Source: Dyella_B jejuensis
GTDB lineage: Bacteria; Pseudomonadota; Gammaproteobacteria; Xanthomonadales; Rhodanobacteraceae
Direction of reading: 5' to 3'
Length of the DNA stretch: 64,000 bases
Assembly: GCF_044904675.1 (NCBI RefSeq)
Contig: NZ_JADIKJ010000004.1
Coordinates: 144,247 to 208,246, forward strand
A program made the translations under genes and the position numbers. Below, piece after piece: positions 17,869 to 25,269 of the stretch. Under the pieces are notes generated by a model, which saw nothing but the letters and a program-made list of their open reading frames with translations, ran no database searches and was not told the origin of the DNA. The stretch's first letter is position 1; each line of letters begins with the position of its first letter.

Positions 17869-18638
17869 AACGCGGCGCTGCTCCATCGTGGCTTGCAGCA
17901 ACCGGATCTTGCGCCCCCGGGAGCGCGCCGGGTGGATGGACTGCAGGGAGAACCAGCGCAGGCAAGCATCCCATGCCGAAGCAGGCCGGCTTCACCTTGC
18001 TGGAAGTGCTCGCCGCGCTGGCGCTGCTGGCGCTGCTGTTGCTCGGCGTGTACTCCGGTGTGCGCTCGGCTACGCATACGGTGCAGGCGGGCGAGGTGAA
18101 GATCGAGCAACTGGACGAAGTGCGCTCCGCGCAGATGTTCCTTCGCCGCGAATTGGCGCAAGCGATGGCGCAGGCCATCGGGCATGACGACAACGGTAAC
18201 GGCATTTTCTTTGTCGGCGACAGCGATAGCATGCGTTTCGTCGCGCCCTTGCCCGGCTACCTCGGCCGAATGGGACCGCAGCTGATCGAGGTGAAGCTGG
18301 TACGCGGCGACCACGGCAAGCAGCTGGTGGCGAGCCTGGCCGAACTGCCGCCCGACGGCAGCGCACCCAAGCCGCTGGGCGATCCGCAGGTATTGGTGGA
18401 CAGCGTGGTCGACGGTGGCTTCAGCTATCGCGGCGTCAACCAGCAGGGTCAGCCGATGGATTGGCAAAGCGACTGGAAGACCACCGGCAACATGCCGAAC
18501 CTGGTCACCATCAAGCTGGCGCTGCACTCCGGGCGCGAGTGGCCGGAATTGAGCGTGCCGCTGCGCGTCAACGCAGCAGCCATGCAGGGGCCGGGCAATC
18601 TGCTGCGCGGCCTGAATGGTCCGGGGGTGGGGCCATGA
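17865..18638 (+). CDS. gspJ: minor pseudopilin GspJ
   Basis: A minor pseudopilin of the type II secretion tip complex. The processing site is QAG|FTLLEVLAALALLALLLLG and the GspJ domain includes RSAQMFLRRELAQAM and SMRFVAPLPG. The ATG at 17865 overlaps the gspI stop by 4 bases and gives 257 residues with a leader of about 41. An internal ATG at 17973 gives MPKQAG|FTLLEV, a normal short leader and 221 residues, but a weak ribosome binding site. The 4-base overlap is kept here as the call, with the internal start a real alternative. Confidence 0.9.
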   Translation: MKRGAAPSWLAATGSCAPGSAPGGWTAGRTSAGKHPMPKQAGFTLLEVLAALALLALLLLGVYSGVRSATHTVQAGEVKIEQLDEVRSAQMFLRRELAQAMAQAIGHDDNGNGIFFVGDSDSMRFVAPLPGYLGRMGPQLIEVKLVRGDHGKQLVASLAELPPDGSAPKPLGDPQVLVDSVVDGGFSYRGVNQQGQPMDWQSDWKTTGNMPNLVTIKLALHSGREWPELSVPLRVNAAAMQGPGNLLRGLNGPGVGP

Positions 18639-19516
18639 TGCGCGGCCGGCCTGCGCAGCGCGGAGTCGCCTTGCTGCTGGTGATGTGGGCGTGCACCTTG
18701 CTCGCCATCCTGCTTGGCGGTTACGCGACGCTGGCCCATACCGAAGGCTTGCAAGCCAGTTACCAGTTTGAGCAGGCACGCGCGCACTATGCCGCCGAAG
18801 CGGGACTGATGCGCGCGATCTACGCCTTGCAGGCACCGAACATCAACGACCGCTGGATCGCCGACGGACGGGTCTACCCCTTTGCGTTCGACCAGGCCCG
18901 GGTCGGCGTATCGATCATCTCGGAAAGCGGCAAGGTGGATCTCAATGCCGCCTCGTCCGACGTGCTTACCAATCTGTTTCGCAACGTCGGCGTGGACCCC
19001 GCGCGTGCCTCGGCCATCGCGCAGGCGATCGTCGATTGGCGCAGTTTTCCGATGACGCCGCAGCAGGTTTCGCAGCGTAACGCGGCCTACGCCGCCGCCG
19101 GACGCGACTATGGACCGCGCAACGGCCCGTTCGCCAGCGTCGAGGAATTGCAGATGGTGCTGGGCGTCGATCCGGCGCTGTACGAAAAAGTTGCGCCGTA
19201 TGTCACGATCTGGTCCGGTCGGGCCAGCCCGGACCCGAATACCGCACCGCTGCTTGCGCTCGCTTCGCTGCCCGGCATGGACCTGCAACAGGCGGCAGCC
19301 GCCATCGCTGCGCGGCCGGCGGCTGCCGCCGGCGCCACGGTGACGGGCGGGCTGGGGCTGGTCGGCAACAATGGCATCACGCATAGTATTCGTTCAGAGG
19401 CCGTGCTTGCCGATGGAACGCGCGCGGTATTGCGCGCCACGGTACGCTTGCAAGGATATCGACCCGGCTCGCAAGCTTTTGCGGTGCTGCGCTGGCAAGA
19501 GGGAGATGGGGAGTGA
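18635..19516 (+). CDS. gspK: minor pseudopilin GspK, tip subunit
   Basis: The largest pseudopilin (293 residues), which caps the pseudopilus tip. The leader is MMRGRPAQRGVALLLVMWAC; the Gly-Val cleavage context lacks the usual Phe and Glu+5, as is typical of GspK. The family features are YAAEAGLMRAIYAL, SGKVDLNAASSDVL (helix-hairpin-helix-like) and AIVDWRSF near the middle. The ATG at 18635 overlaps the gspJ stop; the next codon is also ATG (18638). Confidence 0.93.
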   Translation: MMRGRPAQRGVALLLVMWACTLLAILLGGYATLAHTEGLQASYQFEQARAHYAAEAGLMRAIYALQAPNINDRWIADGRVYPFAFDQARVGVSIISESGKVDLNAASSDVLTNLFRNVGVDPARASAIAQAIVDWRSFPMTPQQVSQRNAAYAAAGRDYGPRNGPFASVEELQMVLGVDPALYEKVAPYVTIWSGRASPDPNTAPLLALASLPGMDLQQAAAAIAARPAAAAGATVTGGLGLVGNNGITHSIRSEAVLADGTRAVLRATVRLQGYRPGSQAFAVLRWQEGDGE

Positions 19517-20673
19517 ATTCCGCTACGCAGACATTGCGACCGCAACTCGAACGCGCACGTCGCGCCTGGCGCGGCTCGCCGTTGCCGGGTTTCTTCGCCT
19601 GGTGGGGAAGCGAACTGCGTGCCCTGCTGCCGGTGCGCTGGCAAGCTTTCTTCAGCGGCGGCAACGTCTGGTACCTGCTGCGCCATCAAGATGGCCAGTG
19701 GCATGTACGACGCAGTGCGCAAGCCGAAGCGATCGCACCATGGAGCGACGCACTGGATGCACCCGGTCAGCAAGCCTTGTTGAACGCGGCAGTGGCCGGC
19801 GTGGATCCGCAAGACCTGCGGCTCGCCTTGTGCCTGCAGCCCGATGCCGTATTGCGCCGGCGCTTGCTGCTGCCCGAAGCGGCACGCGACAACCTGCGCC
19901 AGATCGGCGCTTTCGAGATGGACCGGCAGACCCCCTTCCGCCCCGACCAGGTGTATTACGACTTGCGCGAACTGCCGGGCCCCGCGCCGGCCGGTCGCAT
20001 GGCCGCCGAACTGGTCGCCGTGTCGCGCAGCGCGGTGGACGGGCACCTCGAGCGCCTGCGCCTCGCCGGTATCGCCATCGATGCGGTGGACCTGTGCGAT
20101 AACAACGCACGTCTGGGCGTGAACCTGTTGCCGCCCGAGATGGCGCGCGTGCACCGCGATCCACGCCGCCGGCTCAACCTTGCCCTGATCGCTGGCGCCG
20201 TGCTGCTGCTGCTGCTGTGCCTGGGGCAATGGCTGCACAATCGCCAGGATGCGCTGGCGACCATGCAAACGCAGGTGGACGACATGCGTGGCGACGCGCA
20301 AAAGATCGCCGAGTTGCGCAAGCAACTGGAGGACAGCGCCGGCGCGGCCGGATTCCTCGCGCGCCGCAAGACCGACTCGGTCGCCATCGTCGATGTGCTG
20401 CAGGACCTGACCGCGCGCATTCCCGACGATACCTGGCTGGAGCGCTTCACCGTCGATAGCGGTGGCCGCGTCGGCATGCAGGGGCAAAGCGCCAAGGCCG
20501 CATCGCTGATCGATGCCCTGCAAGGCAGCAAGCTGCTCACCGGTGCGAATTTCCAGGGGGTGATCCAGCGCGATCCGGCGACCAACAAGGAACGATTCTT
20601 CATGGATGCGCAAGTGCGCAATCCTGCCAGCGGCAAGCCTGCCGCAAGCAGCAGCGCGGGGACGACGCGATGA
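19513..20673 (+). CDS. gspL: type II secretion assembly protein GspL
   Basis: Inner-membrane protein of 386 residues linking the GspE ATPase to GspM. The N-terminal half is a cytoplasmic actin-like domain with LFQ-type segments (LRLALCLQPDAVLRRRLLLP, MDRQTPFRPDQVYYD). A transmembrane helix lies near residue 220 (LALIAGAVLLLLLCLGQWL), and a PilN-like periplasmic domain follows with a coiled-coil-prone stretch. It starts with GTG at 19513, overlapping the gspK stop by 4 bases. Confidence 0.9.
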   Translation: MNSATQTLRPQLERARRAWRGSPLPGFFAWWGSELRALLPVRWQAFFSGGNVWYLLRHQDGQWHVRRSAQAEAIAPWSDALDAPGQQALLNAAVAGVDPQDLRLALCLQPDAVLRRRLLLPEAARDNLRQIGAFEMDRQTPFRPDQVYYDLRELPGPAPAGRMAAELVAVSRSAVDGHLERLRLAGIAIDAVDLCDNNARLGVNLLPPEMARVHRDPRRRLNLALIAGAVLLLLLCLGQWLHNRQDALATMQTQVDDMRGDAQKIAELRKQLEDSAGAAGFLARRKTDSVAIVDVLQDLTARIPDDTWLERFTVDSGGRVGMQGQSAKAASLIDALQGSKLLTGANFQGVIQRDPATNKERFFMDAQVRNPASGKPAASSSAGTTR

Positions 20674-21320
20674 AGCTGCGTCCCATGAAACCGTTGGAAA
20701 GCCGCCTCGCCGCCCTTGGCCTGCTGGTATTGGTGCTGGCGCTGGCGTACTTCCTGCTGCTGCACTGGTGGTTTGTCGCCCCGCTGCGCGACGTCGACAG
20801 CCAGATGGATGACCTGCGCGATACGCAAAGCCGCTATGCGGCGGCGATCGCCGAAAAACCGCAGTTGCAAAAGCGCCTCGCCGAACTGGGCCACGACCAG
20901 ACCGACAGCAGCACCTTCCTGTCCGAAACCGATCCGAACGCCGCGTCGGCGGCGCTGATGCAGCGGGTGGTGGACGACGCCGCGGCACACTCGCAGGAAG
21001 GAACCTGCGAAGTCAGCCAGAAAATGCCGGTCAACAATCCCGCCTCCACGCCTGGCGATCCTTACCAGAAAGTCGTGGTGAGCATCAGCCTGCATTGCGA
21101 TATGCAACCGCTGATCGGCCTGTTGTACACGCTGGAGAAAGGCAAGCCGTACCTGTTCGTGCAGGATTTCAGCGTGTATCGCAATCCACTGATGAACATG
21201 CAGAAGAGCGGCGCCGCACCGCTGGAAGTGCAGTTCACGCTGGCCGGCTATGTGCGTGTCGCCGCGCCGCCGCCCGGTTCGGCAAACGCATCGGCACCGA
21301 GCGGGGAGGATGCGCGATGA
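20670..21320 (+). CDS. gspM: type II secretion assembly protein GspM
   Basis: A bitopic inner-membrane partner of GspL, 216 residues. A short cytoplasmic N-terminus and one transmembrane helix (residues about 14-34, LGLLVLVLALAYFLLLHWWF) precede a periplasmic ferredoxin-like domain with a pair of cysteines (GTCEVS and LHCDMQ). This is the GspMb-type found in Xanthomonadales-like clusters. It overlaps both gspL and gspN by 4 bases. Confidence 0.9.
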   Translation: MKLRPMKPLESRLAALGLLVLVLALAYFLLLHWWFVAPLRDVDSQMDDLRDTQSRYAAAIAEKPQLQKRLAELGHDQTDSSTFLSETDPNAASAALMQRVVDDAAAHSQEGTCEVSQKMPVNNPASTPGDPYQKVVVSISLHCDMQPLIGLLYTLEKGKPYLFVQDFSVYRNPLMNMQKSGAAPLEVQFTLAGYVRVAAPPPGSANASAPSGEDAR

Positions 21321-22042
21321 ATGCCGCTGCGCAACGCCGCCTCACCCCCGCGTTCGCCATCGCCACGGCAGTGTTCGGCATCGCACTGCTGCTGCTGTTG
21401 TTCGGCGTGGGCCGCGGCGTAACCTGGAACCCGCCGCGCAGCACGCCGCCGTTGCCTGCCGCGCATAGTGTTCCCCTGCCGACCCCGCCACCGCTGCAAA
21501 GCTATGCGCAGGTGTGGGAACATCCATTGTTCAGTGCCGACCGCAAGCCGATCGTCACCAATGGCGGTGGCGAAGGCGTGAGCCTGGGCGACCTGCAACT
21601 CACCGGCATCATCCTCACGCCGGCGCTGCACATGGCGCTGCTCGGTCCCGCGCACGACAAGGGCGACAACAATAAGGACGACGACAGCCAGGAAGTTCGC
21701 GTGCGCGAAGGAACGACGCTGCCGGACAGCAACTGGAAATTGATCAAGGTGCTGCCGCGCTCGGCGGTATTTACCTCGCCTACCGGGCGCACGGAGCTGA
21801 AACTTCCCGCTGGCGCACCGATCGACCAGCCGGCCTCCAGCACGTCGCCGGGTGCGATGCCGATGAACAACCAAGGCCAGGGTGTGGCCCATCCCGGTAA
21901 CGGGATGCGTGGCGCCATGATGCAACCCATGCCAGCGCCGGTGCGACCGAACGACGCGCAGGCAGAACGATTACAGAAACTCAGGGCCGCCATTCTTAAG
22001 CAGCGTTCCCAGCAAGCCGGGAACGCCCAGGGAGAACACTGA
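21317..22042 (+). CDS. gspN: type II secretion protein GspN (XpsN-like)
   Basis: Inner-membrane protein of 241 residues with one N-terminal transmembrane helix (FAIATAVFGIALLLLLFGVG). A proline-rich linker precedes an HR-like domain (EHPLFSADRKPIV, SLGDLQLTGIILT, LLGP) resembling the homology region of GspC. No separate gspC is present, and in the Xps system XpsN contacts the secretin, so this protein probably fills the GspC role (family knowledge plus inference). The C-terminal tail is rich in Met, Pro, Gln and Asn and probably disordered. It overlaps gspM by 4 bases. Confidence 0.88.
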   Translation: MNAAAQRRLTPAFAIATAVFGIALLLLLFGVGRGVTWNPPRSTPPLPAAHSVPLPTPPPLQSYAQVWEHPLFSADRKPIVTNGGGEGVSLGDLQLTGIILTPALHMALLGPAHDKGDNNKDDDSQEVRVREGTTLPDSNWKLIKVLPRSAVFTSPTGRTELKLPAGAPIDQPASSTSPGAMPMNNQGQGVAHPGNGMRGAMMQPMPAPVRPNDAQAERLQKLRAAILKQRSQQAGNAQGEH

Positions 22043-22045
22043 CTC

Positions 22046-24466
22046 ATGTCACACGAGCGCATGCAACCTTATCTACGCCATGGAATGCGCATCAGCGCGA
22101 TGGCGCTGGCGATCTTTCTGAGTGGCTGCGGCGCCAACCGGCCGCTGGTCCAGTCCAACGACCATGAACTGGAACGCGAAGCCGTGGCCGGCACGGAAAA
22201 GCCCGCGCCGCAACCACAGCCGTTGAACAGCAACCTGAGCAACCCGCCCGCTGCGCCTGCCGTGGCGAGCATCAGCACCGGCACTGGCCGGTTCGTGCGG
22301 CCGACGGCCTTGACTACACCCCGGCCGGCGGCCGCCGGCAGTGGCGCGGTGACCTTCAACTTCGAGAACCAGCCGGTGCAGGCCGTGGTGAAGGCGATCC
22401 TCGGCGACCTGCTGCAGCAGAACTACACCATCGTGCCGGGCGTGCAGGGCAATATTTCCTTCTCCACCTCCGAGCCGGTGGACAGCAGCCAGGCCATGCC
22501 GATCCTGGAGACATTGCTGTCGTGGACGCACAACGCATTGATCAAGACCAACGGCCGTTACGTGGTCATGCCGGAGAAAGATGCGGTGCAAGGCAACGTC
22601 GCGCCGAGCCTGGGCGCTGTCGCGCCGGCCGGCGGCATGCAGGCGCGCCTGTTCCCGCTGCACTACATCGCCGCCGACCAGATGCAGAAATTGCTCAAGC
22701 CGTTTGCGCGTCCCGACTCGATATTGCTGGTCGACAATGCGCGCAACGTCATCGTGGTTGCCGGTACGCCGGATGAGTTGGCCAACTACAATCGCACCGT
22801 GCGCACCTTCGATGTCGACTGGTTGAAAGGCATGTCGGTCGGGGTGTTCAACCTCCAGCACGCCACCGTCGACGACCTGATGCCACAGCTCGACAGCATG
22901 TTCGGGACAAAGGGCGACACGCCGCTCGCCGGCATGCTGCGTTTCATCCCGATCAAGCGCACCAATGCGCTGGTGGTCATCAGCACGCAGCCTAATTACC
23001 TCAGCGAAGTCGGCGACTGGATCGCCAAGATCGACCTGGGCGGCGGCAACGAACCGCAGCTCTACGTCTACGACGTGCGCAACATCAGCGCGTCGGACTT
23101 GGCGCATTATCTCGCGCAGATCTACACCGACAATGCCGGCAATGGCGAGAATGATCACGGCGGCGCGGTGGCACCGGGAGCGGGCGGCGCAAGCACGCTA
23201 GGCATCGGCAACAACGCGAGTGGTTCGTCCAGCGGCATGGGCAGTACCGCCGGCAGTTTCGGCAGTTCCACCACCGGCGGGCTTTCAAGCGGCCTGGGCG
23301 GCAGCACCGGAACCGGCACGTCGACGACGGGCACGAGCAGCGCCTTCGGCAGCAGCTCCGGCAGCGGTGGCGGCATCGGCGGCAATACCGGCGTAAGCGG
23401 CGTAGGCATGAACGGCGGACTGGCCAACGGCGCCAGCCAGGACAAGGGCTACAGCTCGAAAGACGGCAGCATCCGCATCAGTTCGGTGGACGCCAACAAC
23501 CAATTGCTGGTGCGTGCGCGGCCGGCGCAGTGGGAAGAGATCCTCGGTGCGGTCAAACAGCTCGATATGCCGCCTTTGCAGGTACAGATAGAAACGCGAG
23601 TGTTTGAGGTCGACTTGGTGGGCGATCTCCAATATGGCGTGCAATGGTATCTGCAAGGGCTCGCCGGCGGTTCGGAAAATTCCAGCGGTGGCTACACGCC
23701 AGGCAATCCGGAGGCACACCGCATGATTGGCCTGGGAGGTGGCTTCGGTACCAGTTCAAGTTCAACTGCAACTACAACTTATAGCGGGCAGCCGTTCTTC
23801 TATTCCTTCCTGAGTTCGAATGGAAAATTCCAAGTCGCGATCAACGCACTGGAAAGCAGCAGCAATACCAAGACGTTGTCGGCGCCCTCGCTGGTCGTGC
23901 TCAACAATCAGGTAGCGCATATCGCAGTGGGTGACCAGATACCAGTCAACCAGACCTATTACACCGGACTGGGAACCACCGACACGTCAACCACGGTGGG
24001 CCAGGTGGAATACATTCCCACCGGTGTCATTCTGGACGTACAGCCGCGTGTGAACCCGGGTGGACTGGTTTACCTCAATATCGATCAGCAGGTTAGCTCC
24101 ACCATTGGTGGCGCCAACAATCAAGGTAATTACACGATTCAACAGCGCCAGATCGCAACCCAGCTGGGTGTGCAGAACGGCCAGACCGTGTTGCTTGGTG
24201 GCTTGATTCAGCAGCAGAACCAGGATCAGACCGAAGGGGTTCCGTGGTTGAGCGATATTCCCATTTTAGGCAAATTGTTCGGCTCCACCAGCAAAAACAA
24301 GACACGTACCGAATTGATCGTGTTGATCACCCCGCGCGTGATTACCAATAGCGAAGACGCCAAGCAGATCACCGACGACTATCAGAACGGGTTTGAGTCG
24401 CTGGCGCCGTTGCGCGCGCATCCGGCAGCAACAGCAACGCCTGCTACGACAACTCCCATCCACTAG
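22046..24466 (+). CDS. gspD: type II secretion secretin GspD, lipoprotein type
   Basis: Outer-membrane secretin channel of 806 residues. A signal peptide ends in a lipobox (LSGC, near residue 28), so the protein is probably lipidated, as reported for XpsD. N0 (VTFNFENQPVQAVVKAIL), N1, N2 (MSVGVFNLQHATVDDLMPQL) and N3 domains follow. N3 is split by a Gly/Ser/Thr-rich insertion of about 100 residues (bases 23155-23460). The secretin core ends with VPWLSDIPILGKLFGS and RTELIVLITPRVI. It follows gspN by 3 bases and is the last gene of the operon. No gspS pilotin is nearby, which fits self-lipidation. Confidence 0.95.
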   Translation: MSHERMQPYLRHGMRISAMALAIFLSGCGANRPLVQSNDHELEREAVAGTEKPAPQPQPLNSNLSNPPAAPAVASISTGTGRFVRPTALTTPRPAAAGSGAVTFNFENQPVQAVVKAILGDLLQQNYTIVPGVQGNISFSTSEPVDSSQAMPILETLLSWTHNALIKTNGRYVVMPEKDAVQGNVAPSLGAVAPAGGMQARLFPLHYIAADQMQKLLKPFARPDSILLVDNARNVIVVAGTPDELANYNRTVRTFDVDWLKGMSVGVFNLQHATVDDLMPQLDSMFGTKGDTPLAGMLRFIPIKRTNALVVISTQPNYLSEVGDWIAKIDLGGGNEPQLYVYDVRNISASDLAHYLAQIYTDNAGNGENDHGGAVAPGAGGASTLGIGNNASGSSSGMGSTAGSFGSSTTGGLSSGLGGSTGTGTSTTGTSSAFGSSSGSGGGIGGNTGVSGVGMNGGLANGASQDKGYSSKDGSIRISSVDANNQLLVRARPAQWEEILGAVKQLDMPPLQVQIETRVFEVDLVGDLQYGVQWYLQGLAGGSENSSGGYTPGNPEAHRMIGLGGGFGTSSSSTATTTYSGQPFFYSFLSSNGKFQVAINALESSSNTKTLSAPSLVVLNNQVAHIAVGDQIPVNQTYYTGLGTTDTSTTVGQVEYIPTGVILDVQPRVNPGGLVYLNIDQQVSSTIGGANNQGNYTIQQRQIATQLGVQNGQTVLLGGLIQQQNQDQTEGVPWLSDIPILGKLFGSTSKNKTRTELIVLITPRVITNSEDAKQITDDYQNGFESLAPLRAHPAATATPATTTPIH

Positions 24467-24508
24467 GTTTGCTAATGCCTTGCCTGTGATCTTCAATGAG
24501 TGCACATG

Positions 24509-24537
24509 GATCGCTGGGCAATGAATGCCCAGCGATC
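24509..24537. terminator. hairpin after gspD
   Basis: A perfect 12-base stem (24509-24520 with 24526-24537) over an ATGAA loop, 43 bases after the gspD stop and ahead of the convergent small gene. There is no T-run, so it is called a terminator mainly on position. Confidence 0.5.
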
Positions 24538-24672
24538 GTCGTCATAGGCCGGAAGTTGCTCAGTTTGCAGAGTTTTTTGATCGGGTTCTCCCCTTAACTT
24601 TCGAAGGCTAAGGAGAGGTGATGTGAGAACGCCGCAATGTCACGTTCTTTGGGATGAGCAGCGAGCTATAGA

Positions 24673-25044
24673 TTACGAATATCGCTGTATCACCAACGCC
24701 TGCGCCTGCCCTTGAAAGCAAATAGTTGTCGGCGCTACGGCTACCTGATACCAACCTACAGGGATGGGGTAGGCGCCTTGGCACATATGGATTTGTGTGC
24801 CCACTGGTTTATCAAAATAGCTTTCGTAAACGTAGTAACCCAGGTAGCCCCCGATGTTGTTGCCGCCACAATTTTTGCTGGAATTCCCTGGATATGCTGC
24901 GGTGACGACATAACCATTGGGCGGAATGTTGGAGCACCCGGTCAGTGCTGTGTAGGGATGTACCAAGTCATTGCTACCCTGCTCGGCCATTGCTTGTGAT
25001 GAGAAAATTAAAAGCAAAAGCACTAGGCCCGTTTTGGTTTTCAT
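24673..25044 (-). CDS. small secreted protein of unknown function
   Basis: I do not recognise this family. The product has 123 residues with a clear signal peptide (LVLLLLIFSSQAMA, cleavage after AMA). The mature part of about 103 residues is rich in Tyr, Gly, Pro and Asn and has four cysteines (TGCS, KNCG, HMCQ, TICF), enough for two disulfides. Base composition is visibly less GC-rich than its neighbours. The start is strongly supported by AGGAGGA 6 bases upstream. It is convergent with the secretion operon and next to gspD. Export by the type II system is possible but only an inference from position. Confidence 0.7.
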   Translation of the reverse strand: MKTKTGLVLLLLIFSSQAMAEQGSNDLVHPYTALTGCSNIPPNGYVVTAAYPGNSSKNCGGNNIGGYLGYYVYESYFDKPVGTQIHMCQGAYPIPVGWYQVAVAPTTICFQGQAQALVIQRYS

Positions 25045-25071
25045 CGTTAAATCCTCCTGATTGAACGGAAC

Positions 25072-25095
25072 AGCCCCGTTTTGACGAGGCTTTTT
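25072..25095 (+). terminator. terminator-like hairpin in the leader of the small secreted gene
   Basis: AGCC-C-CG (25072-25078) pairs with CG-A-GGCT (25085-25091) with one mismatch, followed by five T. It has the form of a plus-strand terminator, yet it lies in the 5' leader of the minus-strand secreted-protein gene. It may stop antisense read-through from the secretion operon before hrpB. Confidence 0.4.
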
Positions 25096-25269
25096 GATCG
25101 TATTGCTGCGATCCAGAGATATCAGTAGGCCATTGGAGTTCTCGTTGTGCGTAGTAGCGGCGCAGATGTAGGCGATGAATGACGCGCGCGTGACGGTCTG
25201 TGCAGTTGGACGGGGTGAAGTGTTGATGAGAATTGGGCCTCACTCGAGCGCCCGACTATCATCGCGTAC

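Noticed and set aside
23155..23460. Gly/Ser repeats as a possible frameshift or CRISPR-like repeat
   Set aside because: The frame is continuous through the region and the repeats are irregular codons for a Gly/Ser linker in the secretin, not spaced DNA repeats.
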